Shown here piece by piece: positions 57,990 through 64,000 of a DNA stretch of 64,000 nt. The notes below the pieces were generated by a model, which was not told where the DNA came from, searched no databases, and saw nothing but the letters and a program-made list of their open reading frames with translations. The stretch is from Capsulimonas corticalis (GTDB lineage: Bacteria; Armatimonadota; Armatimonadia; Armatimonadales; Capsulimonadaceae). Where the stretch lies: contig NZ_AP025739.1 of assembly GCF_003574315.2 (NCBI RefSeq), positions 1,984,001-2,048,000 on the forward strand, given 5' to 3'. Positions within the stretch are counted from its first letter, which is position 1. Each line of letters opens with the position of its first letter. Both the position numbers and the translations under genes were made by a program.

Positions 57990-58580
57990 ATGGCCGACAA
58001 AGACACGCGCGAGGCGGTGCTGGACCTGGCGCAGCAATTCGTGCAGACACGCGGATACAACGGCTTTAGCTATCGGGATCTGGCCGAGCGCATTGGGATC
58101 CGGGCGCCGAGCATCCATTACTACTTTCCTTCCAAAACCGATCTGGGTCTCGCGATGGTTGCCCGCTACCAGGACCGATTTCTGAGCCATCTGTCGCGGA
58201 TCGAGCGAGAAGAAAAGAATGATCCGAGGCGCTGCCTTCAGCGCTACGTGGATGTTTATCGCGATCTGATGGCGACCGGCGACCATCTCTGTCTTGGCGC
58301 GGCTCTGGCGGGGGAGCAGGAGTCGCTGCCGGAGGGGATCGCGCAGGCGGTCCGAGCGCTGTTTTCCGAGAACGTCGCCTGGCTGGAGAAAATCCTCGAC
58401 GCCGGGCGGGCGCAGGGCCAGTTCGCGTTCCAGGGCAGCGCGGCCATAGCCGCCGAGGCGCTCTTTTCATCTATCGAAGGCGTGATGCTGGTGGCCCGCG
58501 CGTTCAACGATGTTCAGCGCTACGAAACCGCGACTCGCTGGCTCCTGGCCGGTCTTCGCCCCGAGCCGGCCGCCATCTGA
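57990..58580 (+). CDS. TetR-family regulator, second copy
   Basis: 196 aa, 20 bp after the previous TetR gene and so possibly co-transcribed. HTH VLDLAQQFVQTRGYNGFSYR, DLAERIGIRAPSIHYYFPSK; C-terminal domain with LCLGAALAGEQESLPEGIAQ and EGVMLVARAFNDVQRYETAT. Two palindromes just after its stop (58609-58662) lie in the promoter of the HD-domain gene, the likely target. Confidence 0.92.
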   Translation: MADKDTREAVLDLAQQFVQTRGYNGFSYRDLAERIGIRAPSIHYYFPSKTDLGLAMVARYQDRFLSHLSRIEREEKNDPRRCLQRYVDVYRDLMATGDHLCLGAALAGEQESLPEGIAQAVRALFSENVAWLEKILDAGRAQGQFAFQGSAAIAAEALFSSIEGVMLVARAFNDVQRYETATRWLLAGLRPEPAAI

Positions 58581-58604
58581 TGCGAATCTGTTTCTTATGA
58601 TTGG

Positions 58605-58662
58605 TTGACAATTCTACCTATGTATAGGTAGAATTGATTTGTCTATCACTTGATAGACAAAT
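58605..58662 (+). promoter_or_regulatory. Promoter with two adjacent palindromic operators
   Basis: TTGACA (58605-58610), 18-nt spacer, TAGAAT (58629-58634). A perfect palindrome (12-bp arms CAATTCTACCTA/TAGGTAGAATTG, centre TGTA, 58609-58636) lies between and over the -35/-10; a second with 11-bp arms (ATTTGTCTATC/GATAGACAAAT, centre ACTT, 58637-58662) covers the predicted start. Two TetR-type dimers could bind side by side. Confidence 0.7.
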
Positions 58663-58688
58663 CGTTCATTTCCGAAAGGTGGAAATCC

Positions 58689-59324
58689 ATGACTGAGATT
58701 GCCGGAATTGTCGTACCCGACAGCAGGCTCGCGCGAGAAGCAACGGAGCTGATTCGCGATACGGAATCGACTCTTTTGTTCGATCACTCGCTGCGCGTCT
58801 ATCTCTTTGGCGCTCTGCGCGGTCAGCGGCGGGGAATGGCTTACGATCCGGAACTTCTCTACCTGGGCGCCATGTTCCACGATATCGGTTTGACGCCCCA
58901 GTACAGCAGTCCCAATCATCGTTTCGAAATCGACGGCGCCAACACCGCGCGTGACTTTCTCCGGACGCGCGGCGTCTCCGAAGGCGAGATCGATCTGGTC
59001 TGGGATGCGATCGCGCTGCACACGACGCCGGAAATCCCCTGGTTCAAGCCGCCCGTCGTGGCGCTGGTGACGGCGGGAGTGGAGATGGATGTGCTGGGCC
59101 TCGGATTCGAGGAAGTGACCGAAAATGCGCGCGCATTGGTGCTGGCGGCGCATCCCCGCCCGAACTTCAAAGAGGGGATCATCCAGGCGTTCGCCGATGG
59201 GATCAAGCACAAACCCGAAACCGCGTTCGGCAACGTCAAAGCCGACGTTCTGGAGCGCAAGCTGCCGGGCTACGTCCGCCCGAACTTCTGCCGGATGATC
59301 GACGCGGCGGGGTGGCGGGAATAG
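58689..59324 (+). CDS. HD-domain hydrolase, cyanamide hydratase-like
   Basis: 211 aa, ATG after AAAGGTGG. HD-type metal motif AMFHDIGLTPQYSSPNHRFE with H and D, after LFDHSLRVYLFGALRGQRRG; then DLVWDAIALHTTPEIPWFKP and AAHPRPNFKEGIIQAFADGI. The layout resembles fungal cyanamide hydratase (DDI2-like) and related HD proteins. Controlled by the palindromes before it; the upstream TetR suggests a detoxification role (inference). Confidence 0.85.
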   Translation: MTEIAGIVVPDSRLAREATELIRDTESTLLFDHSLRVYLFGALRGQRRGMAYDPELLYLGAMFHDIGLTPQYSSPNHRFEIDGANTARDFLRTRGVSEGEIDLVWDAIALHTTPEIPWFKPPVVALVTAGVEMDVLGLGFEEVTENARALVLAAHPRPNFKEGIIQAFADGIKHKPETAFGNVKADVLERKLPGYVRPNFCRMIDAAGWRE

Positions 59325-59360
59325 AGGAGAAGCGGCGCGGGGCCGAGAACATCGGAGATT

Positions 59361-60539
59361 ATGGCGATCACTCAGCTCAATGTCTCCGGCTATCGGTCCA
59401 TTCGTGATATCAGCGTGGAGTTCCAGCGAATCAACGTCCTGGTGGGGCCGAATGGGTGCGGCAAGAGCAATCTCTATCAGTCCATGTATCTGCTGGCTTC
59501 CGCCGCCAATGGGCGTCTCGCGCGGGCGTTGGCCGACGAAGGCGGGATGCCGTCGGCGCTTTGGGCCGGCCCACGCTCCAAAGGCGTGGTGGACATGACG
59601 CTGGGATTTACCAGTGGCTCTCTCGTGTACGAGCTCACATGCGGGCTTGCGCCGCCGAATCTCGTGCCGCGTCCATACGATACCAGCATCGATCCGGAAA
59701 CCGGCATGCCGTGCCTCTGGTTTGAACTGGATCCCCATATCAAATCAGAAAAGGTATGGTTCGTCGATCAAAAAAAGCGCACGCCGATGCTGGAGCGCGG
59801 CCCCGGATCGGTATGGCTGCGCGATGTTGAAGGCGCGCGCGCCCAATTTCCCATGGCGCTCTCCGCGTCGGAGTCCGTCCTATCGCAGCTGCGTGAACCG
59901 CATCGGTTTCCTCAGCTTTCGGCGCTGCATCAGGAGATGTGCAACTGGCGATTCTATCATGGCTTTCGCACGGATGCGCAAGCGCCTTTGAGGCATCCAC
60001 AGATCGGCGTCTTTACGCCGATTCTCTCACATGACGGCTCGGATTTAGCCGCCGCGCTCGCCACCATTCTTTCCATCGATTCTGTGGATTTGATCGGCGC
60101 CGTGACGCAGGCGTTTCCAGGCGGCAGGCTGATGGTCAAAGTTCGCAAGGGCCGTTATAGCCTGACGCTTCACATGCCGGGCCTGGCCCGCCCTTTCGAA
60201 GCGAGCGAACTGAGCGACGGCACGATCCGCTATCTCTGCCTTCTGGCCGCCCTGCTGACTCCCAGACCTCCGGGCGTGCTCGCGCTGAACGAACCGGAAA
60301 CCAGTCTTCATCCCGATCTATTGGAGCCGCTTGCCCATCTCATCGTGCGCGCTTCCCGCGACACGCAGCTCTGGATCACCACGCACTCCACGGCGCTTGC
60401 CGACCACATCGAACGCCTCTCCGGCGTCTCGCCGGTCCGTCTGGAGAAGGTCAACGGCGAGACGCAATTGGAGGGCGATCGATATCCCGAGTTTGTGGAC
60501 CGGTATCGCCCGGACGATCGAGAAGATCGGCGCGCTTAG
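59361..60539 (+). CDS. Predicted AAA-type ATPase (COG4637-like, AAA_21)
   Basis: 392 aa. Walker A VLVGPNGCGKSNLYQSMYLL near residue 26, ABC-like signature ELSDGTIRYLCLLAALLTPR, Walker B VLALNEPETSLHPDLLEPLA and H-loop WITTHSTALADHI. Small SMC/RecF-like ATPases of this group occur in defence or DNA-maintenance settings as well as alone; no nuclease partner is adjacent. The end overlaps the converging SnoaL gene by four bases. Confidence 0.88.
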   Translation: MAITQLNVSGYRSIRDISVEFQRINVLVGPNGCGKSNLYQSMYLLASAANGRLARALADEGGMPSALWAGPRSKGVVDMTLGFTSGSLVYELTCGLAPPNLVPRPYDTSIDPETGMPCLWFELDPHIKSEKVWFVDQKKRTPMLERGPGSVWLRDVEGARAQFPMALSASESVLSQLREPHRFPQLSALHQEMCNWRFYHGFRTDAQAPLRHPQIGVFTPILSHDGSDLAAALATILSIDSVDLIGAVTQAFPGGRLMVKVRKGRYSLTLHMPGLARPFEASELSDGTIRYLCLLAALLTPRPPGVLALNEPETSLHPDLLEPLAHLIVRASRDTQLWITTHSTALADHIERLSGVSPVRLEKVNGETQLEGDRYPEFVDRYRPDDREDRRA

Positions 60540-60997
60540 ATCGGGGAAAGCTCCTGAAGCTTCGCCGCCGCGATTTCGGCGATCTTGGGACTGGCGCCGA
60601 TCTGCTGCAAGAAGCCGAGCATGTCGATGACGTTGCGGCCTTCGAGGATTTGACCGTTGCGGATCAAGGCCGTACACATGCCGTCGATCCTTACCGCTTC
60701 ATTCGACGCCGGAATCCCCTGGAATGGGCCGCTGTTCACGCCGGTCGCGACAAACCGGACGGCGACCTGGTCGCCGCTGGAGATGATGCTCAGCAGCTCG
60801 ATGTGTAGGTCCGGAATGGCGGCGCAGAATGCGGCGTGGACTTGTTTCCAATGCTCGCGGCCGTAGGTTGGGACGCCGCCTTCCAGCATGCCGTAAGATA
60901 CGCCGTCGGGCGCGAAGATCTCGTCGATCGTCTCCACTCGCTTGTCATTCCAGAGTTGTTCGAACCAGCGCCGTATCAGGGTTTCGTTGTCTTCCAT
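60536..60997 (-). CDS. SnoaL-like ester cyclase/polyketide-cyclase fold protein
   Basis: 153 aa from ATG 60997, with GGAGA eight bases upstream; longer forms from 61012 or 61060 are possible. NTF2-like fold: IRRWFEQLWNDKRVETIDEI, FAPDGVSYGM, HAAFCAAIPDLHIELLSIIS, DQVAVRFVATGVNSGPFQGI and IRNGQILEGRNVIDMLGFLQ. Typical of SnoaL-type small enzymes of aldol or cyclase type; substrate unknown. Confidence 0.85.
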   Translation of the reverse strand: MEDNETLIRRWFEQLWNDKRVETIDEIFAPDGVSYGMLEGGVPTYGREHWKQVHAAFCAAIPDLHIELLSIISSGDQVAVRFVATGVNSGPFQGIPASNEAVRIDGMCTALIRNGQILEGRNVIDMLGFLQQIGASPKIAEIAAAKLQELSPI

Positions 60998-61155
60998 TAT
61001 TGCGTTCTCCATGGGGAATTGGCCGCCGGGCGGCGCGTTTGGGAATTTGGGAACGTGCATTGTCGAGCATCCCTACATTCCAAGCGTCCCTACGAGATTC
61101 CTGTCGGATTTCTGGGTAGATATGCCTGACGAGTAATATCGAAAGAGGCCCTGGA

Positions 61156-62880
61156 ATGTCCAAAAAAGTCGCGGAAGTGTTTGTCGAATCCCTGATCGCT
61201 GCGGGAGTGAAACGGGTCTACGGTCTGGTGGGCGATTCACTCAACGCCATCACGGACAGTATCCGTGTTCACGATGAGATCGACTGGATTCATGTGCGGC
61301 ATGAAGAAACGGCGGCGTTCGCGGCCGGGGCCGAGGCGCACTTGACGGGAACGCTCGCGGTCTGCGCGGGCAGCTGCGGCCCGGGCAACCTGCACCTGAT
61401 CAACGGTCTCTACGACTGCCACCGCAGCCGCGTTCCGGTGCTGGCGATCGCGGCCCAGATCCCGAGCGCCGAGATTGGCTCGGGATATTTTCAGGAGACG
61501 CGCCCGGAGCATCTCTTCCGTGAGTGCAGCCACTACTGCGAAACGATCTCGAGCCCCGAGCAGATGCCGCGCATCCTCGACATCGCCATGCGCACGGCCC
61601 TCGCCAAGCGCGGCGTCGCGGTCGTGATCATTCCCGGCGACATCGCGATGAAGGACGCCGTTTCCGACGAAGCGGGCTTCTCCTGGGAAGCCGAACCATC
61701 CGTATTACGCCCCGCCGATTCCGTCCTGCAAAAGGCCGCCGAGATTCTCAATGATGCGAAGAAAGTCACCCTTCTGGGCGGCGCCGGCTGCGCGGCCGCG
61801 CACGCCGAGCTGCTGGAAGCCGCCGAGAAGCTCAAATCTCCCATCGTGCACGCCCTGCGCGGCAAGGAGTTCATCGAATACGACAACCCCTACGATGTCG
61901 GCATGACAGGCTTGCTCGGCTTTGAATCCGGCTACCACGCCATGATGGACAGCGATGTCCTCTTGATGCTCGGCACGGACTTTCCCTACACCCAGTTCTA
62001 TCCGCCCAAGGCCAAAGTCATCCAGGTGGACCTTCGGGGCGAGCAGATCGGCCGCCGCCGCAAAGTCGACCTCGGCCTGGTGGGCGACGTCGGCGACACC
62101 CTTCGCGCCCTCACGCCTCTGCTCCACGCCAAGACGGACCGCGCGCATCTGGATTCCGCTCTGGCGCACTACCAGAAAGCGCGCAAGGGCCTCGACGATC
62201 TGGCGTCCGGCGAGCCCGGCCATAAGCCCATCCACCCACAGTTCGTCGCCAAAGCCATTGACGACGCCGCCGCGCCCGACGCCGTCTTCACCTGCGATGT
62301 CGGCACGCCCACGGTCTGGGCGGCGCGCTATCTCACGATGAACGGCCAGCGGCGCCTGATTGGCTCGTTCGTCCACGGCTCCATGGCGGGTGCGCTCCCG
62401 CAAGCCATCGGCGCGCAGTACGCCGCGCCGGGGCGCCAAATTATCACTCTCTCCGGCGACGGCGGCTTCGCCATGCTAATGGGCGACCTGCTTTCCCTGC
62501 GCCAGTTAAATTTGCCGATCAAAATTGTCGTCTTCAACAACGGCGCCCTCGCCTTTGTCGAACTGGAAATGAAAGCCGCCGGCATCCTCGACTTCGGCAC
62601 GGACCTGAGCAACCCCGACTTCGCCAAAATGGCCGAAGCCATCGGCATCCGAGGCTTCCGCGCCGAATCCCCCGAACAAGTCCGCCCCATGCTCGCCGAA
62701 GCCCTCGCCCACAACGGCCCCGCGCTGGTGGACGTGGTCGTGAACCGCCAGGAACTCTCCATGCCGCCGTCGCTCCAGGCGGAGCAGGTCAAAGGGTTCA
62801 GCGTGTATATGGCGAAGGCGATTATGAATGGGCGAGGGGATGAGATCCTGGATCTGGCGAAGTCGAATTTGCTGCGATAG
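61156..62880 (+). CDS. poxB: Pyruvate oxidase (ubiquinone), PoxB
   Basis: 574 aa, close to the length of E. coli PoxB. Oxidatively decarboxylates pyruvate to acetate and CO2, passing electrons to quinones. ThDP-enzyme blocks: YGLVGDSLNAITDSIRVHDE, HVRHEETAAFAAGAEAHLTG, VPVLAIAAQIPSAEIGSGYF and LSGDGGFAMLMGDLLSLRQL, then LPIKIVVFNNGALAFVELEM (thiamin diphosphate and Mg). The C-terminal VKGFSVYMAKAIMNGRGDEI and LDLAKSNLLR match the membrane-binding tail of PoxB. Probably used in stationary phase or low-growth redox balance. Confidence 0.95.
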   Translation: MSKKVAEVFVESLIAAGVKRVYGLVGDSLNAITDSIRVHDEIDWIHVRHEETAAFAAGAEAHLTGTLAVCAGSCGPGNLHLINGLYDCHRSRVPVLAIAAQIPSAEIGSGYFQETRPEHLFRECSHYCETISSPEQMPRILDIAMRTALAKRGVAVVIIPGDIAMKDAVSDEAGFSWEAEPSVLRPADSVLQKAAEILNDAKKVTLLGGAGCAAAHAELLEAAEKLKSPIVHALRGKEFIEYDNPYDVGMTGLLGFESGYHAMMDSDVLLMLGTDFPYTQFYPPKAKVIQVDLRGEQIGRRRKVDLGLVGDVGDTLRALTPLLHAKTDRAHLDSALAHYQKARKGLDDLASGEPGHKPIHPQFVAKAIDDAAAPDAVFTCDVGTPTVWAARYLTMNGQRRLIGSFVHGSMAGALPQAIGAQYAAPGRQIITLSGDGGFAMLMGDLLSLRQLNLPIKIVVFNNGALAFVELEMKAAGILDFGTDLSNPDFAKMAEAIGIRGFRAESPEQVRPMLAEALAHNGPALVDVVVNRQELSMPPSLQAEQVKGFSVYMAKAIMNGRGDEILDLAKSNLLR

Positions 62881-62896
62881 GTGTGTGGCTGGGATT

Positions 62897-62932
62897 AAGA
62901 GTCGCTGGCGGTTGAAACCGCCAGCGACTCTT
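62897..62932. terminator. Strong hairpin terminator between poxB and fetB
   Basis: Stem AAGAGTCGCTGGCGGTT/AACCGCCAGCGACTCTT, 15 or more base pairs with a tight loop. AGTCGCTGGC also begins the hairpin at 37853. Confidence 0.75.
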
Positions 62933-62945
62933 ATGCTGCGAATTC

Positions 62946-63743
62946 TCACGACCGCAAAATCTTCCTCTCCTCCAACTGCTGCGCCGCATTAAACAATCTT
63001 CGATACGCCAGCAGCGTAATCATCATACACCCCAGCGCGGTGGCGGCGGCGAGCATGAACATGACGACGATTTGATACTTGACAGCTTCGAGCGGGTCGG
63101 AGCCGGCGAGGATTTGGCCGGTCATCATGCCGGGGAGAGAGACGATGCCGACGACGACCATGCTGTTGATGGTGGGGATCATGCCTCGGCGGACGGCGTC
63201 GGCGAGCGGGCCGCGTGCGGCTTCCCAGGCGGAGGCGCCGTGGGCGAGCTCCATTTCGATGGTGTCGCGGTGGTCGGTGAGATCTCCGAGCAATTGATCG
63301 AGGGCGATCGAGACGCCGGTCAGGCTATTTCCCAGGATCATGCCGAGGAGGGGGATGACGTATTGGGGCCGGTACCAGGGGTGAATCTGGATGATGACGC
63401 CCGTCACGATGAAGCCGGTGATGATGCTGCTGGCGGTGAGCGTCAGGAAGGCGTCGAGCTGGACGCGGGCGTAGCGGCGTTTGGCGCGGCTGACGGAGGC
63501 GTGCGCGGCGAACCCGACCATAATCGCGATCAGGAGAAAGACCAGAACGGGGTGGTGGACCGCGAAGACGTATTTCAGGATGTAGCCGACGAGGAACAGC
63601 TGCGCGATGGTGCGCAGCGCGGCGACGGCGAGCTGCTTTTCGAGTTTCAAGCCGAAGAAAATGCTGACGAGGGCGCTGAACGCGACCAGCAAGGTGGCGA
63701 TGAGGATCTGCGCGAGCGTGAGGTGCTGGATACTGTCCGTCAT
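62946..63743 (-). CDS. fetB: FetB iron-export ABC permease
   Basis: 265 aa from ATG 63743 (overlapping the ATPase gene stop by ATGA). Seven or so TM helices in the order of FetB/YbbM: LAQILIATLLVAFSALVSIF, TIAQLFLVGYILKYVFAVHH, IIQIHPWYRPQYVIPLLGMI, LGNSLTGVSIALDQLL, VRRGMIPTINSMVVVGIVSL and PGMMTGQILAGSDPLEAVKY. With FetA it exports iron and raises tolerance to oxidative stress. A longer frame from 63788 reads into the ATPase gene. Confidence 0.93.
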   Translation of the reverse strand: MTDSIQHLTLAQILIATLLVAFSALVSIFFGLKLEKQLAVAALRTIAQLFLVGYILKYVFAVHHPVLVFLLIAIMVGFAAHASVSRAKRRYARVQLDAFLTLTASSIITGFIVTGVIIQIHPWYRPQYVIPLLGMILGNSLTGVSIALDQLLGDLTDHRDTIEMELAHGASAWEAARGPLADAVRRGMIPTINSMVVVGIVSLPGMMTGQILAGSDPLEAVKYQIVVMFMLAAATALGCMMITLLAYRRLFNAAQQLEERKILRS

Positions 63744-64000
63744 ACCGTAGCCTCCGCGCGGGGCATGAGGAACTGCCGCGTGCACCATTCGGCCGCCAGT
63801 CGGGGATCGTGAGTGACCACCAGGGCGGCGAGGCCGTCGTCCTGCGCCAGGCGTCGGATCAGGCGCTCGACCAGTCCGACGGCGTCGGGATCGAGCGCGC
63901 TCGTCGGCTCATCCAGGCAGAGGACGGGCGGGTCCATAAGCAGCGCCCGGATCAGGCAGACGCGCTGCTGCTGTCCGATCGAAAGCGTTCGCGCGGCCTG
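63740..64000 (-). CDS. fetA: FetA ABC ATPase, 5' part missing at window edge
   Basis: Only the C-terminal 87 codons are visible: signature RTLSIGQQQRVCLIRALLM (LSGGQ type), Walker B PPVLCLDEPTSALDPDAVGL and LAALVVTHDPRLAAEWC. The start lies beyond position 64000. Pairs with FetB by an ATGA overlap. Confidence 0.92.
   Translation of the reverse strand, partial: QAARTLSIGQQQRVCLIRALLMDPPVLCLDEPTSALDPDAVGLVERLIRRLAQDDGLAALVVTHDPRLAAEWCTRQFLMPRAEATV

Noticed and set aside
1-64000. CRISPR arrays, tRNA, rRNA, transposase or integrase genes
   Set aside because: Looked for on both strands; nothing with regular spacers, cloverleaf, ribosomal RNA sequence or DDE/Tyr-recombinase motifs was seen.

Overview
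The window is 64 kb of GC-rich bacterial chromosome, densely coded on both strands. It has many ATGA or GTGA stop-start overlaps, recognisable sigma70-type promoters (TTGACA-N17/18-TAnnnT and extended -10 TGnTATAnT), exported carbohydrate-active enzymes, two OmpR-type regulators, two ECF sigma factors, several TetR/LacI/ArsR regulators and many secreted or membrane proteins of unknown role. No rRNA, tRNA, CRISPR array, phage or transposase gene was seen. The gene content resembles a heterotrophic, plant-litter-degrading soil or bark bacterium, and Armatimonadota (Capsulimonas-like) is my best guess. That guess is inference; nothing here proves the taxonomy.

Layout. 1-5.6 kb: a minus-strand operon, AMMECR1-domain protein, alpha-2-macroglobulin (thioester Cys replaced by Asp) and TlpA-like thioredoxin (second active-site Cys replaced by Trp), from a promoter that looks leaderless. 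5.6-7.5 kb: divergent bioB-bioW. 7.6-14.6 kb: an alpha/beta hydrolase, a membrane protein, an FKBP lipoprotein, a three-gene unknown operon, an ankyrin protein and a secreted protein. 14.7-20 kb: a discoidin/TIM-barrel lipoprotein, a DoxX-like protein, a frameshifted sugar-phosphate-isomerase-like gene and unknowns. 20-25 kb: response regulator, histidine kinase and a DUF5666 collagen-like secreted protein, a 187-bp inverted repeat and an acyltransferase. 25-29.7 kb: a UvrD-type helicase fused to a degenerate ImmA/IrrE-like domain and a Cas4/AddB-like Fe-S cysteine pattern. 29.7-32.7 kb: a repeat element, an ECF sigma factor with a transmembrane and jelly-roll extension, and twin membrane proteins. 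33-37.8 kb: GH12-like enzyme, parvulin, LacI regulator and GH16 laminarinase with a candidate LacI operator. 37.9-45 kb: an orphan response regulator with an altered receiver, small secreted/membrane genes, and a DUF4380 / ArsR / small TM / GH39 sugar cluster with a possible attenuator inside the GH39 signal-peptide codons. 45-48.8 kb: an RCK potassium channel, a second copy of the repeat and an ECF sigma/anti-sigma pair. 48.8-52 kb: a CrtI-like and desaturase pair behind a near-perfect Rex/CRP-type palindrome, then MsrA. 52-56.3 kb: small genes, MtfA peptidase and a MASE1-PAS-GGDEF-EAL protein. 56.4-64 kb: SDR/TetR divergent pair, a second TetR with palindromic operators before an HD-domain hydrolase, an AAA ATPase, a SnoaL-like protein, PoxB and the FetAB exporter, cut by the window edge.

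The genes suggest a saprophyte that exports glycanases (GH12, GH16, GH39) under local repressors, makes biotin from pimelate, and invests in redox/oxidative defences (PoxB, MsrA, Rex-type site, carotenoid-like enzymes) and surface signalling. The most unusual signals are the GH39 attenuator candidate, the helicase fusion, the dispersed hairpin repeat, the shared 11-bp direct repeats before two response-regulator genes and the Rex-like box.
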